In this document: piece after piece, positions 23,358 to 33,772 of the stretch
Numbering within the stretch: position 1 is the stretch's first letter
How the letters are laid out: the number at the start of each line of letters is the position of its first letter
Source: Calycina herbarum
Lineage: Eukaryota > Ascomycota > Leotiomycetes > Helotiales > Pezizellaceae
Direction of reading: 5' to 3'
Length of the DNA: 64,000 bases
NCBI GenBank assembly: GCA_001414485.1
Contig: LLEY01000064.1
Location: 186,001-250,000 of the forward strand
Notes under the pieces: generated by a model
What the model saw: only the letters and a program-made list of their open reading frames with translations
What the model was told of the DNA's origin: nothing
The model's database searches: none
Translations under genes and position numbers: made by a program

Positions 23358-23761
23358 ATGGAGGGTGGTAAGATGCCTGAAGCTCCCATTGTCTCCAAAT
23401 ATGGTATTGATTACATGTTGCAGGCAAAGAAATGTTAGGGGACCCTAAAGCTACCGAGCGTGGCAATGCTGCGTCTGAGACTTCAACTTCAGATTCTCAG
23501 CCACCAGCCAAGTCGCAGCCATGGAGGAAGTTTTGGGCTCCCGGCGAAAGTCTTACACTCGACAAAACATCAAATCCGTCTCAATCTCCATGGCTTTATT
23601 GGAAACCTGATCCAAATAAGCCCGACGAAAAGCCCTGGATAAAGTGGATGAACAACAAAGAGTTCAATCCTGCGTACGATGAAAGGACTGGGAGATACAT
23701 GGAGCGAGTTCGGGGCCCACGCAATCCGAGCCCGAGAGCAACAGTTGCTGAAGGTGGCTAA
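23358..23761 (+). CDS. small Trp-rich hypothetical protein, two exons
   Basis: Exon 1 is 23358-23367 (ATGGAGGGTG). The intron is 23368-23423 (donor GTAAGA, acceptor TTGCAG, 56 nt, TTGAT-type branch). Exon 2 is 23424-23761. The joined frame is 348 nt, 115 residues starting MEGGKEMLGDPK. A Ser/Thr/Gln-rich N-terminal third is followed by a Trp-rich core with spaced W residues and a repeated 'P-W-[LI]-x-W' pattern (SPWLYWKPD, KPWIKWM). There is no signal peptide or membrane segment. The later ATG at 23432 would give 109 residues. The protein probably folds as a small module or binds a partner, but nothing is known to me. Confidence 0.55.
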
Positions 23762-24032
23762 GGGATATTTGTTAGCTTCTTGTAATAGAAGCATGAAGTG
23801 GTTGGGGATTGGTTGAAAGATTATATTTCAGTTGGTTGTAGTACTTCATAACTAGTGGAATTGTGGTACTTTTGTTTTGCGTTATTTTGTCAATGGCAGA
23901 TTGTGACACCACAAATTGGAATGAAATTACTGTAAATTGAAAGAATTAATTGAACGATTTGAAAGAATTGGAGCCGAACAATCGAACAGTTCCTCCTTCG
24001 ATTTTCCTTCTTTTGAGTGCTAAGCGTTCTCT

Positions 24033-26461
24033 TCACTTGGCGTACGGGTATTTACCCGTCAAAACCTTTCGTGGGAGTCCAAGTGAATCAAGTACTTTCC
24101 CCGCTACCTCAATAATAAACATATCGGTCCCTTAAACGGTAAGCGTATGACAATAAAGGTGAGCACACATGTGGGGTTACCTTTAGTCCCTAACAATGAT
24201 GCAACCACGCCATAGTACTCACTGGGCCTATCAAGTGAACAACTGGAAGGGAGTTGTCCGACTTCCACAATTATTAACGAAGTCTTAAAATGGGTTTTCA
24301 AAATATACCTGGAAAAACAAGTTCTGGCTGCGCAGCAAATGGTGCTTGAAAAGCCGGTCGAAGGCCCCATCCAAGTTCTGCCGGGTCCCGAAGAGGGGGC
24401 CTATTAAGTCAAATATTAGTCATATTTTATATCCCACATATCGTGTATGGATTCTTACGCTGCTCTATACACATCATGTGCATCAGGTTCACCGAACTTG
24501 AATGGCGTAAGCATAATTGAATTTTCCCCATATATGGACTCAATAAAATCCTGAAATTGGATGCGTTTAGTTTGAATTATTTCAAATTGTTCTTCCGAGA
24601 GCTCAGTCCCCTGCTTCTGACGAAATTGGGCCAAAGGGTTCAGATAGGGCTCTCTGCTAAATTTTGTTCTGTAATTTGCTCGAAATTCTGCTCTCTCATG
24701 ATATTGTCCCCAAACAACATATTGGTAAAGTAACTACATGCTTGTTAGACGTGAGGTAAATAATGCCAAATTCATTTATTAAATTTATTAATGTATCACT
24801 TACTGGAGCGAAATAATCCTCAAAGGGCTCTTCTGTTGTCTGATTAGATTGCCATAGCTCATTGAAATCTACGGCCGTGCGTTGAACTCCTAGTACAGTT
24901 TCAAGAGCTTCAGCAACACGGTCATAAATTTGCTGCGCAGAGTCGTCCGCAACAGGAAACAAATGATTAGGATAGAGAAAGACAGGCGGGGGCTTCTTGT
25001 CAATTAAATCAGCTTTGTCTGGCGCAGAAGAGTCGTAAAAATGTTTAGCAACTTCTCCAAGGGTTTCAAGATCCGGTGAAATGATGCCGATTGTGTCTAA
25101 GTCACTAGAAAATATCAGTACGAGGAGCACGAATATACTCCGTTGCTTACCGATGTATGACCAACGTGCCTTCCAGACTCATTGTACCTTTGGTCGGGCG
25201 GAGGCCAAAGACGGCTTGATGGGCAGCTGGCTGTCGGACACTTCCTCCTGCTATTGAAAAATTTCAGCAACCTCAAGCAAGCAAAAGTAAATGGACTTAT
25301 CTCCGTACTGTCAGTTCCAATTGTAAAATCAAGCCAGCTATAGGCACCCGCAGCAGCTCCTGACCCATAACTACTTCCTCCAGCAGAGCGTTGGCCATCC
25401 CCACGAGGATTTCGAGGAGCAAGGAAATCTACAAAATCCCCAGTGGGATCTTCGGCGTCGGCAAATTGGCTCATACCCGTCTTTCCAACGATGACGGCTC
25501 CAAGATCAAGTAGCTTTTGAGTTGCGGGTGCTGAGCTTGAAGAAATACCATATAATTCTGCATATGCTCTCGAAGACCCAGTGGTTAGGGACCCGGCAAC
25601 ATCAATATTATCTTTGACACCAACCCTGAGACCGTTGAGTGGCTTGTTAGGATCTGAGGGATAATATAAACGAGATGGGACGGCGATGGCAAGATTGGGG
25701 GCTGCCTCTGAACAAGAAGCGTTGAGGTGTGTAAGCCTTAATCCTTGTATTAGATACAATTATCAAATACTGAGTGAATTAGAGTTTATAACACACCGCT
25801 GGGATGAAGTCTCGACTAATGCTGACACGAATGCTCCCTGAGTATCTGTGACCAATTTCCAAGCTCGGAAAAGACCTTGAGCTGATGCGAAATAAGGCCC
25901 CTCAGTGAGTGCTTCTTGATGTGGTGGATCCAGGGGTACGAAACCAACAAGCGCTGTTCCCGTGGAACCCAGAAACTCCATCAGGGCATCTGATAAGCGG
26001 CATATAGTGAGAGAACTGCAGAAGAAGATAACAAAACCTAGAAAATTAGAATCAAAGACATCATCAACGTCAGCGAATCGTTGGAGGGTTGCCTTGACTG
26101 ATTCCACAGAAATATTTTCAGTCACAACTACAACTGTTGCGGGGTATAATCCATGAGGGAGCTTGATGTCCATTCCACACTATATTCCCGTATTAGAAAA
26201 GAATAGCAGCATTACAAAGAGAAAGAATGAAAGCTGGGGACAACTAACCATCGCGTTTTGGTCGATATAGAAAGATCCTGAGGGCGTTGATAATACAGCC
26301 GAAGCTGCTAGTACCGGCGACAGACCGCTCCTCCCAGCATCGCTGCTGGTGTGCGAGATTTGCACAATTTCTATGCCAGAAGACGGTGGTCCCATGGTCA
26401 GGAGTGATTTGAGGAATGCTACTGACATCGTGAAGGCTGAGATAAGATTCGTAGAGAGCAT
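24033..26461 (-). CDS. amidase (amidase signature family), nine exons
   Basis: Exons: 26461-26249, 26179-25797, 25736-25309, 25250-25151, 25104-24804, 24733-24459, 24400-24309, 24261-24181, 24130-24033. The total is exactly 1971 nt (656 residues plus TGA), with standard donors and acceptors. The amidase signature is clear: VGVKDNIDVAG carries the catalytic Lys, SAGGSSYGSGAAAGA the cis-Ser region, and GTDTGGSVRQPA (across the 25308-25251 intron) the nucleophile loop. The end GTDMFIIEVAGKVL...LTGKYPYAK is typical of the fold's last helix. The first 200 or so residues form an extra N-terminal domain seen in some fungal amidases, possibly after a short hydrophobic leader. It would hydrolyse an amide, substrate unknown. 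It is divergent from the oxygenase gene at 26836. Confidence 0.88.
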
Positions 26462-26835
26462 GATGAATTGTAGGCAGCTGTTAAATCGAGTTTCACGAAG
26501 GAGATACGTCAAATTGGTTCAACGGCGGGGTGTTATCTGGATGTGTGTTGGCGCCAATGTTACACAGCATACCGATTTCTGATTTTGACAGGGTTCTCGG
26601 AGGTGCGTTGCAACTGACTGTGGGTCGTGCAGGCAGCAGGTGTGCCCACCGAGACAAGAGCAAAACCCCGCCCGGCCCTGTGCTTTCTATTCTAAGCACA
26701 CCTAAACATCATTCTAACAAGATAAAGTCAAGATCCAGAGAATAGCATCAATTCCTTTGAACATTACTCGGCTTACTGGTAAGACGAAGACGCCTGCACA
26801 GATAAATTAACATTGACGCCAGAAAAGAGGGCGCC
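26462..26835. promoter_or_regulatory. shared promoter region between divergent amidase and oxygenase genes
   Basis: A gap of 374 bp separates the two start codons, which face away from each other. No specific operator can be claimed. The arrangement allows joint control, as is common for paired genes of small metabolic clusters. Confidence 0.5.
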
Positions 26836-27952
26836 ATGAGCTTTCCTACACAGACCACGACAAGCCTATATTATCTTTCCAAACTTCCTCTCTACGAAAA
26901 TGAAAAGCCATACTTTGTGAACTGGCCCGTGTCAAAAGTTCCCGGCGCAGAACAAACCAACCTGTCGCACCAGAAATACACTAATATAGATGTGTATAAC
27001 ATACGTGGCATGGAACACGACTTTCACATCGATACTCAAGGATTCCAACTTTGCAATCACAGTACTTCAGTCGAAAACTCGGAGTTTGAGGATGATGCAG
27101 CTATCCGAGCCAAATATTATCCAGAAATGGTCAAACTTGTCACAAACGAACTCGGAGCGAGCGATGCTTTCGTTTTCGAGCATACAGTAGGTTATTCCAA
27201 ATTTTGATTGCGGCCAAATTAAAATTGATTTTGTAGTATCGTCTTCATATTCCTGGTGTCAAGGGTTGCGGGTGCGACAGGAAGAGAAAACCCCTTGTGA
27301 GCGCGCACATAGGTAATTTTCCCTACTTACAAAGTGCACTACCTTCTTTACAACAGCCTATTACCATGGAGACATGGCTTCTACGATCAGCTTTTGACTG
27401 TTGAACTGCAGATCAGACAGCCGACTCCACTGCCCAAAGGGTTCGACACCACATGGGCGAGAAAGCTTCGTCATTGCTCAAGAACAGATACCAGATCATC
27501 AAGTATGACATTGTCACGTTAGTAAAGTTGTATATCGCGCCAGGCTAACTCTATCGAGTGTGTGGCGCCCACTTTTTGGGCCTTTGCGTGACTTTCCTTT
27601 GGTTCTAGGGGACTACCGCACATTTGATGTCAACAGAGACGGCGTGCCAACCGACCTCGTTTTCCCTCATTATGTCGGGGAATCGCTTAATCTTTATTAC
27701 CATCCGGCGCATAAATGGTACTTCGCGAACGACCAGATGCGAGATGAAGTTTGGATGTTCAAATGTTATGACAGTAAGCTTGGTGTTGCTACCGGTATGC
27801 TCGCTTGTCAATTTGTGGGTGTTTCAAATATAACTAACTTTATAACAGTTGCACCTCACTGTTCATTTGACATACAGCAAGGCAATTACTCAGAGCGACC
27901 TCGTGAGAGTATTGAAGTCCGGATTTTGGTTTTCTATGATGAAGAATCATGA
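26836..27952 (+). CDS. CmcJ/AsaB-like oxygenase family protein, five exons
   Basis: Exons: 26836-27186, 27237-27312, 27412-27502, 27559-27794, 27849-27952. The sum is 858 nt (285 residues plus TGA), all introns GT...AG. The sequence follows the fungal family related to cephamycin CmcJ and AsaB: an N-terminal LYYLS block; 'VYNIRGMEHDFHIDTQGFQ'; AHIDQT in the middle (putative metal-binding H-x-D, formed across the 27313-27411 intron); NVWRPLFGPLRDFPL; and YHPAHKWYFANDQMRDEVW followed by FKCYDSK and a C-terminal SIEVRILVFYD. Members are known or proposed Fe(II)/2-oxoglutarate-type hydroxylases in secondary metabolism. The divergent amidase suggests a shared pathway. Length is normal. Confidence 0.85.
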
Positions 27953-28216
27953 ACAAGCTAAAACTTTTATCTTGTGCAGAACCGGAAACAATGTGTACAA
28001 AGCGGTTTCTCGCTAGTATATTGATGTTTGACTTAATGGGAATGTAATCGAGTGACAGACGTCCTTATACAATGAATGTTGAAATTCAAAGTTTCGAGTG
28101 CTATTTTAGACTACTGCTGATTTTCAGTCCTTTCAACCTCCCTTAAGATAGGAGGAAGTTGAAAATAATTGGTATGAGAGTTTTCTTCCAACGATCATCT
28201 AGCACTCACGTCAAAT

Positions 28217-29524
28217 TCAGCATGTAAGTCTTGGTTCCTTATTCCTATTCAGGCCATAAACCCCAATCCCACATCTATATACCCACCCGCTCCTCTGTCT
28301 ACCTAAACCGTCTCCAAAACTTCCACCCCTCCCTATCCCCAAAACTTCCTCCATCCCCCTCCAATAATGAAGCGGCACCCCCGCACTAATAAATCCAATC
28401 ACCACAACCGTCTGCACAGGCTCCGCAAGCATCGCCCGACTAAGCAAAAATAAACTCGCGCAGCAGAAAATAATAGGTGTGGTAATCTTTGTTCTATAAG
28501 AGCGCTCGAGATTCGTTTCTTTGACTTGGAGGATGATGAGGCCTAGCACGGTCATGAAATAGAATGTGTAGCCTGCGACGCCGTAGAAGATGACGAGGGT
28601 TCCGAATTCTCCGACGAAGATGTAGCATGCTGTTAACGCGGCGTTGAGGACCATTGCATACACGGGTGTAAAGAAAATTGCGGTTTCTTCGTCACCAAAC
28701 ATTGTTGCCAGATGTTTGGTGAGGTTGTTTTGCGTGCGGAGGTGAGTGGAAGTAATTTCTGTGGGGGCGCCGACTCCGATTCTCCCGAAGATAGTGGGGA
28801 GGTAACCTTCTTTTCCTGCGACATAGACGAGGCGGCTGGATGTAAAAGTTGATGTATTTAGCGTGCTAAAGCAGGGAGAGACTGATGATGAGCGCGGGGC
28901 CAGGGGAGCCGATGGCGCCGAATAATTTGGCGACGGTGTTGGTGGTGTTTATGATTTCGAGTGGGAGGACGAAGAAGTAGGCTACGTTTGCTAGGACGTA
29001 GGAGAGTATTATAAGGGACATTGCAGTTTAGGTAGATCTTTGGCTGGGTTGCGGAATTCTCCTAAGACGTAGTTTGTCTGGGCGGTGTTAGTTGTGATTT
29101 CCGTACAAATTTGTCGGAAAACTTACATTATCCCAACCATCGAATGCCTATAATCCTACGTATAGAGCAACTGCCCAAGATGAAGCATTTGTATTTGTTC
29201 CTTCGAACCATCCTCTTGTTTTCCAATCCTGATTGGCCTCTCCTGTGTGCAAAAATCCGGTAAGAGCAACCAAAATTCCAACAACTGTAACTCCGAGCAA
29301 TACGATAAATTTCAAAAACATAAACATATTTCCCATTTTAGTCCCCAACCTTGTTGATATATAATATAGGAGTATAATAAGCATTAATCTAATTAATACC
29401 ACACTCTTATTTATTCATAAGCTTACTATTTCCGCATCTGCTCTAATAGCTACCTAAACGAGATATTCTCTTATAATAATAGTAATAATTATACTAGATC
29501 CTGGTTTTAATACAACTACCGCGT
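28217..29524 (-). pseudogene. LAT-type amino-acid permease (APC superfamily), truncated
   Basis: Minus-strand fragments read as the middle and end of an L-type/Mup1-like permease: 29520-29290 gives KPGSS...REYLV and STRLGTKMGNMFMFLKFIVL; then WDNTNYVLGEFRNPAKDLP after an intron ending near 29099; SLIILSYVLANVAYFFVLPL; TSSRLVYVAGKEGYLP; and final helices to 28217. It is broken: about 100 N-terminal residues are missing because an LTR starts at 29525, the frame shifts between the GPALII and SPCFSTLN blocks near 28880, and an indel lies near 29025. The outer 29300-29524 shows RIP-like TAG/TAA codons while the rest does not. Family members import neutral amino acids across the plasma membrane. 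Confidence 0.8.
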
Positions 29525-29954
29525 TGTTACGAATCACGTATTAGCATAGAATAAGTAAAGTCTAGGCGACGTTCTAATAGAATAAGTACTATCGGAATAG
29601 GTATAATAAATAGATATCCTTAGACTAGCTAAGTAATCTAGAGATTTCTCTTATATATAAATTATATAACTCGCTTAGAAAAGTTATATAATCGTTAGAG
29701 CTTATAAAAGCTTACTTTAGAGCTTTAGATCCTAGGATCTATAAAAGCTCTAGAAGTATAAAAGTTCTATATATACTATTATAGACCGAATATAAAGAGG
29801 TTAATAGATAAGATTATCTTTATTATAAGAAGAATTAACTAAGAAGAGAAGTTTATTCTACGTACGAGAAAAGAGGTTTTATACGTAGAATCTCTTACGT
29901 CGAGGTTTCTAAGCTAAAGTCTTACTATAGCTCTTTATTATAGCTTTCGTTATA
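29525..29954 (+). repeat. Gypsy-type LTR breaking the permease gene
   Basis: It begins TGTTACGAATCACG, identical to the start of the 44124-type LTRs, and ends TTTCGTTATA, about 430 bp, but the middle differs, so it is a related subfamily. A reversed partial copy of its end lies at about 60084-60264. The partner LTR of this element is not identified with certainty. Confidence 0.7.
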
Positions 29955-30512
29955 GTAAGTGTAATATTATATATTATTAGAAGTATAAATCAGAGACGTT
30001 TAAGTAGATAAAAGAGTTATTAAAGTATTAATTAAAAGGTAAAAGCTTATAGTTTAAAGAGAGTAAGTATAAGATCTTATATACTAGTACGCCTAGATAA
30101 TCTCTACTATAACCTCACCGAGCTCGAGCTTAGCAGGATTACGTAATAAAACGTGACACGCCTCTTAGGCACACTAGTCCTAATCGGGGTAAGTGCTCGT
30201 TTACGAAGTAAATAACATTTATATTAGTATTAAGAGCTCGATTCTTAAGCTTCTTAAATAATATTAAAACTACTATAGCCGCCGCTGTTATAGAAAAGAA
30301 AGAAACTAAAGAAGAGCGTATTACGCGAACCGCCGCTGCCGTAGCTACTAGGAAGAGGAAGGTAAGTAATTTTCTAAATAATCTTATATAATACCTATTT
30401 ACTACTCGATATTAAAGATAAGCTCTAATTTTTAGATACTTACCTCTGATTTAAGCTTAAGTATAGCTTTATTCGAGATCTCTCTTTGTTTCTAGTTCTT
30501 TAGTATACTAAT
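29955..30512 (+). other. internal sequence behind the 29525 LTR
   Basis: AT-rich with GC-richer islets at 30100-30200 and 30270-30370. The latter would read as an Ala/Arg/Lys-rich basic peptide on the plus strand, followed by GTAAGT, which could be an intron donor. After the nested elements at 30513-44062 and 44124-51757 are removed, it continues into 44063-44123 and then the ORF from 51758. Confidence 0.45.
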
Positions 30513-30695
30513 TATAACAGCTCTCTATAAATATACTAAAAGAGATACTTATAGAATAGTACTTATATTCGAAGAAAACTAAACTAAATAGAGAAGAGAA
30601 GAGTTAGTACGCTCTGTCTCTATTTATATATACTAAGCGAGACTTCGGTAGAACCTCGGCACGTGATCTAGTCGTATATAACTAGGACTGTTACA
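30513..30695 (-). repeat. 3' LTR of family B element
   Basis: 183 bp, ending ACTGTTACA on the plus strand. Its partner is 43880-44062, with matching length and duplication CTAAT. Confidence 0.9.
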
Positions 30696-31910
30696 CTACC
30701 CTCTTCTTTAACCGGGCCCTCTCTAACTAAGCCGCTTTGTCTTCTATAGATATAGAGTCGTTACTCTCTAATTCGCTATAATTATCTCTTTCTACCTCGT
30801 ACGTCTCTAGCTATAAAGAAAGAGCTTTTAGAGGTCTATTAGCTATTAGATTCGCTAAATAGAATTCTTTTAATATATATAGTAAGTAGGCTACGTAGCG
30901 AGCTAGGTACTAGTTAAGGTCCTCGTCGTAGCTCTTCTACTTTAGTCGGTAGTAAAGAGACTTCTATTACGTCTTACTTATAAGTACTTTCTTAACCTTC
31001 TATTCTTCTTCTTTGTCGACGATAATCAGTAAAGGTAGTATACTTACTTATCTAGGTAGAGGATTATCTAAAGCTTTTTATAACTTCTCTAATATAAAGA
31101 TAGAATAGACTCTAATAGAGAATAGTAACTAGAGTCTAAAAGCAGAGCTAACTTTCTTAAGAATCTTAAAAGGTCTAGCTATCTAGTGGTCTAACTTCTA
31201 GCTAGGTCTTTATATATTCTAGTCCTTTATAGTAATAAAAACTATATTACTAACTCTAAAGTCTACTTCTCGTCTATGTCTATTTACGTCTTATTCTTTC
31301 TTTTCTTAAGCTTTTACTATATTTACTTAGCTAACGTCTAGTACTTCTTAAAGAGTCTTTATAACTATTATAGCTTCTTCTTATAATAGCCTCTCTTATA
31401 TAGTTAAGAGTCTAGGTATATACTAGTTAAAAGACGTTCTTAGTAAGTAGCTTTTTTATAATTTAAATAGAGATATTCTAATAGTACTATAAGGTAGTAT
31501 AAGCTAAGCGTGGTCTATTATTAGAAGTAGCTCTAACTAATTATTCTAGTAGTAATTTATATATAGCTATAAGCGCTAATCTAGGTACTAGTTTATAATT
31601 TCAGTTTATCCGTCTATCTAAGCGTGATTTATAGTCGAAAGTTAAAGCTAGATACTAAGGATTTACGTAAATTCTTATTAGAAGATAGAGATAAACTAAG
31701 AGCCTCTATTAGAGATAATACTCTCTAGGATTCCATAGTATCGTAATACGTACTATAAGTATAGCCTAGCTATCTACTTAGCTATTACTTCCTTTTAGTA
31801 TAAGATAGAGATAAATTATTTAAATAATCGGTTAATAACTATAAACACGTTATTAAAGCCGTACTTATTAGCTAGGAAGGATTTAAAGTCTATTACTATA
31901 TATTACTATA

Positions 31911-33770
31911 ACGTGGTTTATTAGGACCTAGCGTATATTAGAACCTGGCGTACTTTTCCTATCTTCTCTACTTTATTATTTTAACATACGTTATCTTAAC
32001 AACTACTAATAGAAATTCAAACTTAAGAAGCTCGAATTATCTTAGCTATCGAAGGTATCTGATTATCTAAAAAGCTTAGTTATTAGACTACTATAAAAAT
32101 CTATAAAGTCTCTGAAACTAGCCTTCGCCGTAGAATAAACGGCTAACTTCCTCTCCTAGAACGACGGCTAGTAAATATTAAATTAACTTAACTTAAGAAG
32201 GAAGTAATTCTTTAGAATATACTTAACTTAGATTCTAGAGGGTTTATACCCTAGCTAGCTAGTGTAGAAGATATAGTAAATTATATCCTCGAATTATAAA
32301 GAGAGAAACGCGTTAATAAGCTTTAAGTATATTAATTTATATAATAACAACTAGAGTTAAAGACACGTTTTAATCGTGTTTATAACTTCTAAAGAGCCTT
32401 ATACGAAGATCCTAACCTAATTAGTATATAGTTCTAACTTATATAAAATATAAGAGTAAAATATAGCGTTTTAGATTATAATTTCTATAACTTCGATAAA
32501 ACAGGCTTTATAATAGATATGATTTACTCTATAATAGTTATTATACGTGTAGATCGACGTAGTAGAGGTAAGGCAGTTTAGCTAAGCAATCGGGAATAGA
32601 CTATAGTAATTGCTTATATTAATAGCAAGAGTTGAGATATCCCTCTATTTTTAGTCGTCTAAGAGAAGAATTATCTTATAAATTAGTATATAGACGGCGG
32701 CCTCCTATATAACTAGGTTATTAAACTAATAAGTAATAGATAAATAAACAACGAGACAGGTCTAGAATAGCTAAAACACTTTAATAAACATACTACTAGT
32801 CGTATAAAGAGTCTATATCGAATACTAGTGTTAGATAGATATAAGAGTTATAAATCGGCTGAATTTCAAGAGTATTATAAAGTATATAACATTATAACTC
32901 TTAGACTACCTCCTCACTTATCCTATATAACCTAACCACTTAATATTAAGTACTTTAGTATATTAAAGCAGGTATATAGTCGGTAGATTAAGACGTTTAT
33001 TAAAGCCTATATTAACTATATTACGAAGGTAGAGTTCTTTTTAGCTTTTATAGTAGTATATAAAGAATTAATAACAGTCTAGAACGCTTAAGCTAGATTC
33101 TATAGAGCTAGCCTAGTGCCTTTTAACTCGTAAGTAGTACTTTCAAAGCTTAACGTAAGGTTATAGACTCCAACTCCTCTAAGACCCTCTACTGCTAATT
33201 CTAATACTTAGATCTCCTAGACTCTCTTAAACCCTACTAAAGCGCTCTTATAATCGACTCTTATTCAGAAACAGATTACCTGTTATCAGAGGAGCTCGCT
33301 GACTCTACTATTTAAGATAGTTACTATATTAGCAAAAGGTATAGAGCGAATAGCCTATGAGATAACCTTGTTATCTACTGAAGTACGTACCTTTCAAGCA
33401 GCGAATAAAGCCTTAAGCAAACGCCGTAGAGCTAAAAAGACTTGTGTATATTAAGAGAGGGCACTTATAGTAGAGAATGTCTAAGATCTTTTAACCTAAA
33501 AGAACGTTAACAAGCAAGTACGACGCGACTTACATATAGAGGAGAGTAATAAGAAGGAGAGGTAATCGTCTAGACGGCGTTATAGTACTTATAGAAAAGC
33601 TAGTTATAATATATAAACTTATTAAATAGATATAGATATATCTAATTCTTCGGATTCTAAGTAGTTATAGTTAATTTAATATATTATAGTTAATTTATTA
33701 ATATTCAAAGTTGAATACTAAGGAAAAGTACACTAGGTTCTAATATACGCCAGGTTCTAATAAACCACGT
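31911..33770 (+). mobile_element. Fot1/pogo-type Tc1-mariner DNA transposon
   Basis: 1860 bp with 50-bp terminal inverted repeats (31911-31960 and 33721-33770) starting ACGTGGTTTATTAGGACC and differing at only a few positions. It is flanked by TA at 31909-31910 and 33771-33772. Size, TA target and transposase match the Fot1 group. It is inserted in the integrase region of the family B Gypsy. Confidence 0.92.
32000..33670 (+). pseudogene. Fot1-like transposase (DDE superfamily) relic
   Basis: The plus strand, with RIP stops allowed, gives an N-terminal helix-turn-helix (EARIILAIEGI), then a CENP-B-like region, then the DDE domain. NFDKTGF holds the first Asp, ILVLDRYKSYKSAEFQEYY the second, and ITQPLNIKYFSILK the third, where the expected Asp of 'QPLD' reads Asn, a G-to-A change typical of RIP. 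A basic, Gln-rich C-terminus follows. The transposase is dead through many stops and the lost third acidic residue. Confidence 0.82.
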
Positions 33771-33772
33771 TA

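Noticed and set aside
24104..24370. 88-codon minus-strand frame as a separate gene
   Set aside because: It contains two of the last amidase exons read through introns. The spliced amidase explains it.
27334..27522. 62-codon frame within the oxygenase gene
   Set aside because: The frame runs through the 27313-27411 intron. The spliced model gives the AHIDQT motif and a continuous 285-residue protein.
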